From positions 269,154 through 333,153 of the forward strand of contig NZ_JYII01000019.1 in the NCBI RefSeq assembly GCF_000948415.1: a stretch of 64,000 nt of DNA, read 5' to 3'. Shown in pieces: positions 53,505 to 62,228 of this stretch. The translations under genes and the position numbers were made by a program. This stretch comes from Thalassospira sp. HJ. GTDB taxonomy: Bacteria; Pseudomonadota; Alphaproteobacteria; Rhodospirillales; Thalassospiraceae. Positions within the stretch are counted from its first letter, which is position 1. The number at the start of each line of letters is the position of its first letter. The notes below the pieces were generated by a model. That model saw nothing but the letters and a program-made list of their open reading frames with translations, was not told the origin of the DNA and searched no databases.

Positions 53505-54278
53505 ATGCCCGGTAAAAATGTACAGATTTCATGGCGGCGTTTCGCCCTTGTCAGTACCCTGATCGGTGCCACCGCACTGCTGTCAGGCTGTAACGCGATG
53601 AAACGACTTTCCGAAGTCGGCGAGCCGCCCAAATTGTCATCGATTGACAACCCGACCCAGTCAGAAGCCTATCGTCCGGTCAGCTTGCCGATGCCAGCCC
53701 CGCAGGTTGCAGAGCGCAACCCGAACTCATTGTGGCGGGCCGGTGCACGGTCCTTCTTCAAGGATCAGCGTGCCAATCAGGTTGGTGATATCCTGACCGT
53801 GGTTGTTGAAATGGAAGACCGTGCGGCCCTTGCCAACACGACCGTGCGATCGCGCACCAATTCCGAAGACCTCGCGGTGCCGAACCTGTTCGGGCTTGAG
53901 GCGGAAATGACCAAAGTGCTGCCGGAAACCATTGACCCGACCTCAATGCTTGATTTCGACAGCAACACTTCGAACCGCGGCGCCGGCACCCTTGATCGTA
54001 ACGAAGCAATTGATCTGCGCGTTGCCGCCATCGTCATTCAGGTTCTACCCAACGGCAACTATGTCATTCACGGGCGTCAGGAAATTCGCGTGAACAGTGA
54101 AATCCGCGAAGTTCAGATTGCTGGCGTGATCCGGGCTGCGGATATCAGCTCTGCCAACGAAGTGAATTACGACAAGATCGCCGAAGCACGAATTTCCTAC
54201 GGTGGCCGCGGAACCATCTCCGATGTTCAGCAGCCACGCTATGGCAGTGAAGTTCTCGACATCATCCTGCCGTTCTAA
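53505..54278 (+). CDS. flgH: Flagellar L-ring protein FlgH
   Basis: A 257-residue lipoprotein with lipobox LLSGC (Cys29) and FlgH sequence: NSLWRAGARSFFKDQRANQVGDILTVVVEMEDRAALANTT, then LPNGNYVIHGRQEIRVNSEIREVQIAGVIRAADI and a C-terminal YGGRGTISDVQQPRYGSEVLDIILPF. It forms the outer-membrane L ring. AGGAGG precedes the start. Hairpins that terminate the operon follow. Confidence 0.97.
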   Translation: MPGKNVQISWRRFALVSTLIGATALLSGCNAMKRLSEVGEPPKLSSIDNPTQSEAYRPVSLPMPAPQVAERNPNSLWRAGARSFFKDQRANQVGDILTVVVEMEDRAALANTTVRSRTNSEDLAVPNLFGLEAEMTKVLPETIDPTSMLDFDSNTSNRGAGTLDRNEAIDLRVAAIVIQVLPNGNYVIHGRQEIRVNSEIREVQIAGVIRAADISSANEVNYDKIAEARISYGGRGTISDVQQPRYGSEVLDIILPF

Positions 54279-54341
54279 CACGCAGGAACACATGTGGCTC
54301 AATCCCATTTTCCGGGTTCCGGTTGACCACATGAAAAGAAA

Positions 54342-54371
54342 GTCAAAGGTCACCTTCGGGTGGCCTTTGAC
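54342..54371 (+). terminator. TTCG-tetraloop hairpin after flgH
   Basis: GTCAAAGGTCACC and GGTGGCCTTTGAC (one G-U pair) form a 13-bp stem closed by TTCG, a highly stable RNA tetraloop. It stands between the flgH stop and a terminator and may protect the mRNA 3' end. Confidence 0.6.
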
Positions 54372-54395
54372 ATATGCGGCACAGCCCGCAAAAGG

Positions 54396-54424
54396 AAAAA
54401 GCCCGGCCAGAAGGCCGGGCTTTT
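54396..54424. terminator. Rho-independent terminator after flgH
   Basis: GCCCGGCC/GGCCGGGC with loop AGAA, flanked by A5 and T4, is 117 bases past the flgH stop and may also serve dksA from the other side. Confidence 0.85.
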
Positions 54425-54527
54425 GATTTTGGTTATCCCTAACCAGTAATCTCCCACCGTGTCATGTCGTTGCATGACCGGGATCGGCGAAGCCGGATCC
54501 ATCGTATTTTTTTGTCACCCGGCGCGA

Positions 54528-54944
54528 TCAATCGTCGCGACGTGTGCGCTCCATCCGTTCGTGGCGTTCCTGGGCTTCAATGCTCAGGGTCGCAATCGGA
54601 CGAGCTTCAAGTCTTTTCAAGCTGATCGGCTCGTCGGTTTCTTCGCAGTAACCATAAGATCCGTCTTCAATTCGACGCAAAGCAGCATCAATTTTTGAAA
54701 TAAGCTTGCGCGCCCTGTCACGAGTACGAAGTTCAAGTGCCCGGTCTGTTTCAGCCGACGCACGGTCGGTGAGATCCGGTTCCTGAAGCCCGCCATCTTG
54801 CAGGTTCGCTAATGTTTCTGAAGATTCATGCAGAAGTTCCGCCCGCCAGGTCAAAAGTTTCTGGCGGAAATATTCCCGCTGACGCGGGTTCATGAACTCT
54901 TCGTCCTCAGCAGGACGATAGTCAGGTGGTAAAGTGATAGTCAT
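54528..54944 (-). CDS. dksA: DksA-type RNA polymerase regulator
   Basis: A 138-residue DksA: long coiled coil (EYFRQKLLTWRAELLHESSETLANL ... RARKLISKIDAALRRIEDGSYGYCEE). The globular end has only C100 of the four zinc-finger cysteines; T103, S121 and A124 stand at the other three positions (CEET; ATLSIEA). It binds RNA polymerase and tunes transcription with ppGpp; the loss of zinc ligands suggests a zinc-independent form, as found in other alphaproteobacteria. It sits between two flagellar groups. Confidence 0.92.
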   Translation of the reverse strand: MTITLPPDYRPAEDEEFMNPRQREYFRQKLLTWRAELLHESSETLANLQDGGLQEPDLTDRASAETDRALELRTRDRARKLISKIDAALRRIEDGSYGYCEETDEPISLKRLEARPIATLSIEAQERHERMERTRRDD

Positions 54945-55094
54945 GTATGCCCTCTATACAGGACTCATCGATCGCGCGGCAATATAGAGGCCACACGCCA
55001 ACGGTGCAAGCCGATTGAACAAATAAATGTCAATCACCCCTCAAAGGCGCAGATTTCTGCGATTTTCAAGTGGGAAATACCGTGAATTAAACAG

Positions 55095-55538
55095 TCAGAT
55101 CAAGCCGGAAACTTCCAGTTTCGCAAGCTCTACCCGGGCGCGCAGGTCAATCTCGTCCAGAACGGCTGAAAGCTCCGGATCGTCAATTGTTTCGCGTTGT
55201 TGATCCATCAAACCGACCAGTTGCTGCAGACGCGCTACCGACAATTGGCCACTGAGCAATCCATCACGCACAGCTTCAAGCTGCTCAAGCATGCTTTTAG
55301 CGCGCAACATTGCGGCCTTTTTCGGCGAATCCAGTGCATCGCCGCTTTGCTGAAGTGCCAGCAGCGCATCAAGGGCACTTACAGCGCCTGCACTGTGAAC
55401 ACCGGCAGCACCCGATGCACCCCCAGATGAGTCGAGCGAACGCATGGCATCGGCAAAGCCGCTGCCACCGGATGCGCCAGTTGATTTCTTGCGCGATGAA
55501 GTGCTCGTACCAGACGCCTTGGAACCGCTAACCTTCAT
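55095..55538 (-). CDS. fliX: Flagellar assembly regulator FliX
   Basis: A 147-residue protein. From the ATG at 55538 (MKVSGSK) a Ser/Gly/Ala-rich N-terminal half (TSTSSRKKSTGASGGSGFADAM) leads to a helical C-terminal domain (LDALLALQQSGDALDSPKKAAMLRAKSMLEQLEAVRDGLLSG in pieces, then LDEIDLRARVELAKLEVSGLI) that matches FliX, which in Caulobacter links basal-body assembly to the activity of the sigma-54 activator FlbD. Its opposite neighbour flgI has a sigma-54 promoter, consistent with that role. Confidence 0.85.
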   Translation of the reverse strand: MKVSGSKASGTSTSSRKKSTGASGGSGFADAMRSLDSSGGASGAAGVHSAGAVSALDALLALQQSGDALDSPKKAAMLRAKSMLEQLEAVRDGLLSGQLSVARLQQLVGLMDQQRETIDDPELSAVLDEIDLRARVELAKLEVSGLI

Positions 55539-55907
55539 GATCCGTGTCCGCTTAGTTGTTGTTGATCTGCTCAATGAACATATGCAGTGCACGGGAAGCG
55601 TATCCGGATAGCCAATCGGTTACCGCCGATACCCAAACACCACCGTGCGCAAGTATGAGTCTCCCCTAATCGCGCCAGCTGCGCAACGGGAAAAAAATGC
55701 CGGGTTGGCGCAACAACATAGGACGGACCGCGACAAATGCACGTTTCACCGGGCGTTTGTCGCGGAATCCCTGTCTGACGCACCGGGCAGCGGCAGAATG
55801 CCTCGGTTGGCACGTTTTTCGCAAATAGGTTTGCAAACGCGGTTTACCCGATCAATCGCCTCATTTGCCGGATGCGCTGCATCCCACGTAAAAGCGGAAT
55901 TAAGAGT
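55539..55907. other. Divergent region between fliX and flgI
   Basis: It holds the sigma-54 promoter of flgI at 55807-55823. I found no comparable site pointing toward fliX and no gene. Confidence 0.55.
55807..55823 (+). promoter_or_regulatory. Sigma-54 promoter for flgI operon
   Basis: TTGGCACGTTTTTCGCA: perfect TTGGCACG with TCGC at -12; GG and GC doublets 12 bases apart. Predicted start of transcription about 55834 gives a 74-nt leader. Confidence 0.75.
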
Positions 55908-57050
55908 ATGATCACAGGTCTCGGCAAAATAGCACGCAATGGGCTCGCAACGCTCGCGGTGGGGATGCTTGTCCTCACACAGCTTGGCCCTGCTCATGCA
56001 CAGTCACGTATCAAGGATATCGCTGATTTCGAAGGCGTACGTGACAACATGTTGGTCGGTTATGGCCTTGTGGTTGGCTTGAATGGCACCGGCGATGATC
56101 TGGGCGATGCAGAATTTACCCGTCAAAGCATGGTTGCGATGCTTGAACGTCTGGGGATTAACGTCCGCGATCAGATCGAAGACCTTGAATCCGATAACAT
56201 CGCGGCTGTCATGGCAACCGCGACCCTGCCGCCATTTTCGCGTCAGGGTTCGCGCATTGATGTTAATATCAGCGCGATCGGCACAGCCGAAAGCCTTCAG
56301 GGCGGAACCCTGCTGGTCACCCCGATGGTCGGTGCGGACGGCGAAGTTTATGCCGTCGCCCAAGGCAACCTGGCGGTTGGCGGCTTTTCCGCTGGCGGCA
56401 ATGCTGAAACCATCGTCAAAGGTGTTCCGACTTCTGCACGCATTGCCAATGGTGGCATTGTTGAACGCGAAATCGATTTCAACCTGAATTCCATGCAGGA
56501 CATGTCAGTTGTACTGCGTAACCCAGACTTCACCACCGCGCGTCGCGTATCCGAAGCAATTAATGCCTATCTCGGCGAAGTTGCTGCACGCGCCAGCGAC
56601 CCGGGCACTGTGCGCCTGAACGTTCCGGAACGCTATAACCAGAATATTGTCGCCCTTCTGACCGATATCGAACAGCTGCGTGTTGAACCCGATCAGATTG
56701 CCCGTGTCGTGATTGATGAAAACACCGGCACCATCGTGATGGGTGAGAACGTTCGGATCAACCGTGTCGCTATTGCCCAGGGCAACCTGACAATCCGGGT
56801 GACCGAAACCCCGCAGGTTTCCCAACCCTCGCCCTTCTCCCAGACCGGTACCACCGAAGTCGTCGACCGTACCAATGTCGAGGTCGATGAAGGCGAAGAT
56901 AACCAACTTGGCATCATGGATGGCGGCGTGAGCCTGCAGGAACTGGTCAATGGCCTTAACAGCCTTGGCGTTGGTCCGCGCGACATGATCACCATTCTTC
57001 AGGCCATCAAAACGTCTGGCGCGCTTCAGGCTGAAATCGAGGTGATGTGA
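55908..57050 (+). CDS. flgI: Flagellar P-ring protein FlgI
   Basis: A 380-residue protein with signal peptide (ATLAVGMLVLTQLGPAHAQ) and the FlgI sequence SRIKDIADFEGVRDNMLVGYGLVVGLNGTGDD, then ISAIGTAESLQGGTLLVTPM and a C-terminal GGVSLQELVNGLNSLGVGPRDMITILQAIKTSGALQAEIEVM. It forms the peptidoglycan-level P ring. The start at 55908 follows AAGAG. The stop TGA shares a base with the flgJ ATG. Confidence 0.97.
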   Translation: MITGLGKIARNGLATLAVGMLVLTQLGPAHAQSRIKDIADFEGVRDNMLVGYGLVVGLNGTGDDLGDAEFTRQSMVAMLERLGINVRDQIEDLESDNIAAVMATATLPPFSRQGSRIDVNISAIGTAESLQGGTLLVTPMVGADGEVYAVAQGNLAVGGFSAGGNAETIVKGVPTSARIANGGIVEREIDFNLNSMQDMSVVLRNPDFTTARRVSEAINAYLGEVAARASDPGTVRLNVPERYNQNIVALLTDIEQLRVEPDQIARVVIDENTGTIVMGENVRINRVAIAQGNLTIRVTETPQVSQPSPFSQTGTTEVVDRTNVEVDEGEDNQLGIMDGGVSLQELVNGLNSLGVGPRDMITILQAIKTSGALQAEIEVM

Positions 57051-57397
57051 TGATGACCGATGGCACCACCGCCCTGATGGCGCAGGCACAGGCCAACGCA
57101 CAGTACGGCAAGCAAAACAACATCGCCGCCCGGATGAACTCCCTGACCGACGGGCACATCAAAACCGAGGCAGAGGCCCGCAAGGCCGGCGAGGAATTTG
57201 AATCCATGTTCCTTGGCCAGATGCTGAGCCACATGTTCGCCGGCATCGAAACCAACGAGATGTTTGGTGGCGGACACGGCGAGACCATGATGCGCTCCAT
57301 GCTGGTTGATGAATACGCCAAAGAAATGTCCCGTGCCGGTGGCATCGGAATTGCAGATGCCGTTACACGCGAAATCCTCAAAGTCCAGGAGGGATGA
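57050..57397 (+). CDS. flgJ: FlgJ-like rod-binding protein without muramidase domain
   Basis: A 115-residue protein carrying only the N-terminal FlgJ rod-capping domain: EARKAGEEFESMFLGQMLSHMFAGIETNEMFGGGHGETMMRSMLVDEYAKEMSRAGGIGIADAVTREI read in parts. The C-terminal muramidase domain of enterobacterial FlgJ (about 313 residues in total) is absent, as is usual in alphaproteobacteria, so another lytic enzyme must open the cell wall. Several start codons overlap (GTG, ATG, ATG); I use the first ATG, which overlaps the flgI stop. Confidence 0.88.
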   Translation: MMTDGTTALMAQAQANAQYGKQNNIAARMNSLTDGHIKTEAEARKAGEEFESMFLGQMLSHMFAGIETNEMFGGGHGETMMRSMLVDEYAKEMSRAGGIGIADAVTREILKVQEG

Positions 57398-57399
57398 AA

Positions 57400-57861
57400 A
57401 TGACCACCGAAGAGCTGGTTACCGAGCTTAAAAGCGTCACTTATGACCTTATGTCCCTATTGGAACGTGAGTCCAACGAGCTGCGCAGCCTGTCATCGAG
57501 CGAATATGAGCAATTCCTGTCGGAAAAATCTGCCCTGTCGATGCAGTATGAACAGCTGGTTGTCAAACTGCGTAGCCGCGGTGAGGAACTTCGTGCCCTT
57601 TCAGAAGAGGAACGCGAAGAACTGCGCGAACTGCAGGCCGAATTCCAGGAAGCTGCACGCCGCAACATGATCACGCTTCAGTCCGCCAAGGAAACCAACG
57701 AACGTGTGGTTCAGGCGATCGTGCGCGCGGTCAATGAAAAGTCCAAGGAAGAGTGCACCACCTATAACCGCTCCGCCACGACCAGCAAGGCGTCGTTGGG
57801 CGGTTACGGTCGTACGATGAATAAATCCGGTGGCTCCTACAGCGTTAACGAAACGCTTTAA
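57400..57861 (+). CDS. flgN: FlgN family export chaperone
   Basis: A 153-residue helical protein. The ATG at 57400 is 7 bases from AGGAGG; an ATG two codons upstream overlaps the flgJ stop. The core has LKSVTYDLMSLLERESNELRSLSSSEYEQFLSEKSALSMQYEQLVVKLRSRGEELRALSEEEREELREL read in parts, the FlgN chaperone for the hook-associated proteins FlgK/FlgL, whose genes follow directly. The Ser/Tyr-rich tail is less typical. Confidence 0.85.
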   Translation: MTTEELVTELKSVTYDLMSLLERESNELRSLSSSEYEQFLSEKSALSMQYEQLVVKLRSRGEELRALSEEEREELRELQAEFQEAARRNMITLQSAKETNERVVQAIVRAVNEKSKEECTTYNRSATTSKASLGGYGRTMNKSGGSYSVNETL

Positions 57862-57878
57862 GGGTAAAGGCAAGCATC

Positions 57879-60290
57879 ATGTCACTTACTCAGGCACTTA
57901 ATACAGCGATCTCCGGCCTTAACACGGCCCAAGCCCGTATTGCGATCACGTCTTCGAACATCTCGAACGTGAACACCGAGGGCTATTCCAAAAAGATCGC
58001 CGGTCAGGAAACCCTGACGCTTGATGGTATCGGTGCCGGTTCGCAGGTTGCCGACATCTATCGTAACGTCAATGAAGGCCTGGTTCGTGAGATGCGTGGC
58101 GAGCTGGGTAAAGCCGGCCGCGAAGAAGCACGCTATGAATTCTTCATGCGTATCCAGACCCTGTTTGGTACCACCCAGTCTGATGCCGCCATCAGCCAGC
58201 GCATCAACGATATGGCTGATGCGTTTGAACAGCTTGGCGTGACACCGGACCAGAACTCCCCGCGCATCGAAGCCATCGAAAGCGCCATTCAGGTCATGGA
58301 ATCGTTCGAGAAGCTTTCAAGCCAGCTTCAGGACCTGCGCGATGACATTGATGACCAGATAACCGATGAAGTGAACACAGCCAATACGCTGCTGACCCAG
58401 ATCTCGGAACTTAATACCGGCATCATTCGCCTTAAAAACCTTGAACAACCTACGACCGAGCTTCAGGACCAGCGCGATCAGAAACTGAACCAGCTTTCCA
58501 AGATCATCGATATCACGACGTTCAGCCGCAGTGATGGATCGATCGTTGTTTATTCGGCAAATGGCTCCAACACGCTTCTTGATCGCTCGCCGAACTCGCT
58601 TTCCTTCACCCAGACTGCCGGCTTTGAGCCGGGCACGGGTGGGTCGGGCATTACGCTTGATGGCGAAGACATCACCGACACGCTGCGCACCGGGACCCTG
58701 AAGGGCCTGTTTGAAATGCGCGATTCCGAGATCCCGGCACTCAATGACCAGATCAACGAGCTGGCGGGTGAACTGCGTGATGCAATCAACGAAGAACACA
58801 ACAAGGGCACCTCGTTCCCGCCGCCGGCCAACCTTTCAGGTACGCGTACCGTTGCGGGCAGCGACCCGTTGACGGCAACCGGCGCATTTCGCGTTGCAGC
58901 CCTTGATATCGATGGCAATCTTGTTGCGACCGATAGCTGGGCTGATATCAGCCTGCCGACGACGCCTGCGACCGTTCAGGGCATCGTTGATGCCATCAAT
59001 GCGTCAGATGCAAGCTCCTATCTGACCGCATCGCTGGTCGACAATCGTCTGGTGATCGAAGGTCAGGACGGCAACCGTGTTGCCATCAACGAAATGGACA
59101 GCGAGATCACGCTGAGTGATGGTCGCAAGCAGGGCGCATCACACTATTTCGGCCTGAATGACTTCGTGGCGACCACCAAACGCTCCGATATCATGACCTC
59201 AGCACCACAAAGCAGCTCAACAGACGCCCTTGGCGTTACGGCAAGCTCCTTTACCATCACAGCGGGCACTGGTGTACTTGCGGGCGCAGGTATCACGGTC
59301 AACTACACTGCAACAGATTCACTTGAAGACGTGCGCGACAGCATTCGTACCGCTCTTCAGGGTGCTGGTATGACGGTTGCGGCCTCGGAAGAGGCTGCCT
59401 TCCTTGTCGAGGATGGCGACCGCTTTCGTCTGGTGGTCGAATATAACGCCAACCTGACGATCACTGATTCTGGCACCATGTCGACGAAGATCGGGTTCAC
59501 CGAAGATCGGCCGAATTTGTCGGGCAATATGGATGTTGCGCCATCAATCAAGAATGACCCGTCACGCATTGTTCGTGGTCAGTTGAATGCCGACACCTAC
59601 AACACCTCGACCGCTGTTGTTGATCCGGATGCCGCGATCCCGAACCTCGGTCCGCTTGTTCCGCCACCGACCAACTATACGCTGACTGTGAGTGGTGATT
59701 TCACCGATGTTGATATCGATTATGACAGCACAACTTCGCTGCAAGATATCGCTGATGCGATCAACAACAGTGCGACTTTGACCGACAATAACATCACGGC
59801 TGAAGTCAAATTTGACAGTCAGCTTGGTGGCTACAAACTGCATGTGATCGATGCCGATGGCGACCCATTCTACTTCTCGGATGATGGTCTGCCCAATGCG
59901 GATGCGTTGACGACGGTTCTGGGCCTTGGCATCAATTTTGGTGTTCACGAAGGTGACAACTCTGCCGCCAACGCGATCAGTAACGCGTTTGAACGCACCG
60001 ATATCGATTTTGAAGCGACCGACGGGCTTTCTGGCGAACGGACTTCGCTGACGGACTATGCCGCTGGTATTGTAGCAACTGCTGCAACCAAGGCGAGCGT
60101 TGCTGAAAGCTCGTTTGATTTCCAGGACAACCTGGTGATTGACCTTAGCACCCGCATCCAGAACGAAGCGGGCGTTAACCTCGATGAAGAAATGTCCGAT
60201 CTGGTTATTTTCCAGCGCGCCTACACCGCAACCGCGCAGGTGATTTCAACCGTTGATGAAATGTTTGATGCATTGCTCAATGCAGTTTAA
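57879..60290 (+). CDS. flgK: Hook-filament junction protein FlgK
   Basis: An 803-residue FlgK, longer than the 547 residues of Salmonella. The N terminus (MSLTQALNTAISGLNTAQARIAITSSNISNVNTEGYSKK) and C terminus (ARIQNEAGVNLDEEMSDLVIFQRAYTATAQVISTVDEMFDALLNAV-type) are fully conserved; the surplus is in the exposed middle, Thr/Asp/Ser-rich (about 300-740) and made of beta-strand repeats. FlgK is HAP1, the first of the two junction proteins. FlgN precedes it by 17 bases. Confidence 0.96.
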   Translation: MSLTQALNTAISGLNTAQARIAITSSNISNVNTEGYSKKIAGQETLTLDGIGAGSQVADIYRNVNEGLVREMRGELGKAGREEARYEFFMRIQTLFGTTQSDAAISQRINDMADAFEQLGVTPDQNSPRIEAIESAIQVMESFEKLSSQLQDLRDDIDDQITDEVNTANTLLTQISELNTGIIRLKNLEQPTTELQDQRDQKLNQLSKIIDITTFSRSDGSIVVYSANGSNTLLDRSPNSLSFTQTAGFEPGTGGSGITLDGEDITDTLRTGTLKGLFEMRDSEIPALNDQINELAGELRDAINEEHNKGTSFPPPANLSGTRTVAGSDPLTATGAFRVAALDIDGNLVATDSWADISLPTTPATVQGIVDAINASDASSYLTASLVDNRLVIEGQDGNRVAINEMDSEITLSDGRKQGASHYFGLNDFVATTKRSDIMTSAPQSSSTDALGVTASSFTITAGTGVLAGAGITVNYTATDSLEDVRDSIRTALQGAGMTVAASEEAAFLVEDGDRFRLVVEYNANLTITDSGTMSTKIGFTEDRPNLSGNMDVAPSIKNDPSRIVRGQLNADTYNTSTAVVDPDAAIPNLGPLVPPPTNYTLTVSGDFTDVDIDYDSTTSLQDIADAINNSATLTDNNITAEVKFDSQLGGYKLHVIDADGDPFYFSDDGLPNADALTTVLGLGINFGVHEGDNSAANAISNAFERTDIDFEATDGLSGERTSLTDYAAGIVATAATKASVAESSFDFQDNLVIDLSTRIQNEAGVNLDEEMSDLVIFQRAYTATAQVISTVDEMFDALLNAV

Positions 60291-60318
60291 ACTGCTGGGC
60301 TTGTAAAGTGAGGCTGTC

Positions 60319-61548
60319 ATGGTAACTCGTGTCGCAACATATACTAACCACACATTGCTTTCGGATCTCGCACTCCGGAACGCTTCACGTGTGACCGACC
60401 TTCAGAATCAGGCGTCAAGCGGCTACAAGTCGCGGAACTATGCAGGTATTGCTGACAGTGCGCAGCGTCTTCTCAATCTTGAGGGCGAATATAGCCGTAC
60501 CGAACAATATCTTCGCAACACCACGCAGGGAAAACTGCGCCTGCAAAGCATGGAAACAGCTGTGGACAGCATGCTGACCATTGCCACCGAGATGAAGACG
60601 TTACTGATTCAGGCCAGCTCTGCACAACAGGCAGATGACGTCAATATCCGTGAGGAAGCTGATCAGGCGTTGCAACAGATCGCCAACTTGCTCAACACCA
60701 ATCTTGACGGGCGCTACCTGTTCGCCGGCGGACGCTCGGAAGAACCGGCTGTTGATATCGAAAAGATCGGCGCACCGGACAACTATCTCAGTGAGCTTGG
60801 CACATCCGTGACCTCAACCACCACGCTAACCTCTCTTGGCGTGACGTCAGGTCAAATTCAGATTGTAAGCACTGATATCGACGGTAACAGTTCGACCTCG
60901 ACGATCAACTACAACGCGGCCACTGATGACATTGGCGATATCATGGACGCGATCAATAGCAATACCACGAACCGTGCCATTGCCTCACTGCGCGGCCTTG
61001 GTGGCGAGGGTTCACCGCTTCTCAATATTGAAAATGTCGGCAATGGGTCGATCACGATTACTGAAACTGGTGCCGGAGATTTGCTCTCCACGCTTGGCAT
61101 GGAAAAAATCGGCAACCCGCGCCCTGATGCCGACTATTACAATGGTGATCATCAGATCATGGAGTTGCGCGTCGACGAACAATATAACGTGTCCTACGGC
61201 ATCCTAGGTGACAACCCGGCCTTCCAGAAGCTGGTCCAGGGCCTCGGCATTGCGGCCAGCACAGAAGACGAAACGGCACTGACGACGGCGCTTGGCTTTA
61301 TCAATGACGCGATTAATGATCTCCCGAATGTTCAAGGGCAAATTGGTCTCGATATTGCCAACGTCGAGCGCTTCGAAGAACGCCATCAGGACTTCAAGGT
61401 TTTTGCATCCCAGGCCATCACCGATATTGAAACCGTTGACGTGCCCCTGACACTTGCGGAACTGAGCCAATACGAGACGGCCTTGCAGGCAAGCTTTATT
61501 TCCATCTCGCGCGCCGCAGATTTATCTTTGGCTAACTATTTGCGTTGA
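60319..61548 (+). CDS. flgL: Hook-filament junction protein FlgL
   Basis: A 409-residue flagellin-like protein: MVTRVATYTNHTLLSDLALRNASRVTDLQNQASSGYKSRNYAGIADSAQRLLNLEG at the N terminus, a beta insertion in the middle (about 150-290), and a C-terminal VPLTLAELSQYETALQASFISISRAADLSLANYLR. FlgL (HAP3) sits at the filament base. Somewhat longer than the 317 residues of Salmonella FlgL. Confidence 0.95.
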   Translation: MVTRVATYTNHTLLSDLALRNASRVTDLQNQASSGYKSRNYAGIADSAQRLLNLEGEYSRTEQYLRNTTQGKLRLQSMETAVDSMLTIATEMKTLLIQASSAQQADDVNIREEADQALQQIANLLNTNLDGRYLFAGGRSEEPAVDIEKIGAPDNYLSELGTSVTSTTTLTSLGVTSGQIQIVSTDIDGNSSTSTINYNAATDDIGDIMDAINSNTTNRAIASLRGLGGEGSPLLNIENVGNGSITITETGAGDLLSTLGMEKIGNPRPDADYYNGDHQIMELRVDEQYNVSYGILGDNPAFQKLVQGLGIAASTEDETALTTALGFINDAINDLPNVQGQIGLDIANVERFEERHQDFKVFASQAITDIETVDVPLTLAELSQYETALQASFISISRAADLSLANYLR

Positions 61549-61647
61549 TTGTGATATAAATCGTATTGCCTCATTAACTGTTTTGTCAGAATGATACTTT
61601 AAGTAGTATCAGCGACAGAACCTTTCGACCGTCGGAGAATTGCGGGA

Positions 61648-62118
61648 ATGGAAACCGAAAACGTCGCCGAGAATGAAACACCTGAATCCGTTGTCGTGGA
61701 AACACGCTTCGGCGACATTGAGTTCAGCTGGGACAAAGGCATTTACATGCCGGTCGGCCTTCTCGGCTTTCCAGAGCACCATGTCTTCGGACTGGCAAAT
61801 ATTCCCAACACCTCGCTTGATCAGTTCAAGCTTTATCAAAGCCTGACCGATGCAAGCCTGTCCTTTATCGTCGCCCCTTATAATATGGAAAGCGGCGTTT
61901 ATGCGGACAAAGATCTGATGACGGCCCAGAAGAGCCTTGCGATTGAAAGCGCAGATATGGCGATCCTGATGGTTGTCACCATTCGGAGCGCGCCAGGCGG
62001 TCAGGGCATCACCATGTCGACCAACCTTCGGGCGCCCATTCTCATCGATACGGCACGCCAGGTGGCCTGGCAGCATATTTTGCCGAATGAAAACTACTCT
62101 GTGCAGCATGACCTGTAA
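61648..62118 (+). CDS. fliW: Flagellar assembly factor FliW
   Basis: A 156-residue FliW: VETRFGDIEFSWDKGIYMPVGLLGFPEHHVFGLANIPNT, then LYQSLTDASLSFIVAPYNM and a C-terminal NLRAPILIDTARQVAWQHILPNENYSV, the characteristic ending. FliW binds flagellin and, when released, binds and inhibits CsrA, so that flagellin mRNA is translated only when the cell can export the product. It is immediately upstream of the flagellin gene, and csrA is also in the window. Confidence 0.95.
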   Translation: METENVAENETPESVVVETRFGDIEFSWDKGIYMPVGLLGFPEHHVFGLANIPNTSLDQFKLYQSLTDASLSFIVAPYNMESGVYADKDLMTAQKSLAIESADMAILMVVTIRSAPGGQGITMSTNLRAPILIDTARQVAWQHILPNENYSVQHDL

Positions 62119-62133
62119 TTTTTGCCTAGCATA

Positions 62134-62150
62134 CTGGCACGCACATTGCT
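62134..62150 (+). promoter_or_regulatory. Sigma-54 promoter of the flagellin gene
   Basis: CTGGCACGCACATTGCT is an exact match to the sigma-54 consensus: TGGCACG at -24, TTGC at -12, 12 bases between the GG and GC doublets. Predicted start of transcription about 62161, giving a 68-nt leader that contains a GAATGG-CCTGA-CCATTC hairpin at about 62183-62200. Confidence 0.85.
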
Positions 62151-62228
62151 TTGATGTCTCACAAGGCAATGTCGCCGAAGAATTGAATGGCCTGAGCCAT
62201 TCATTCTTATCCGTGTAGGAGGAATAAA

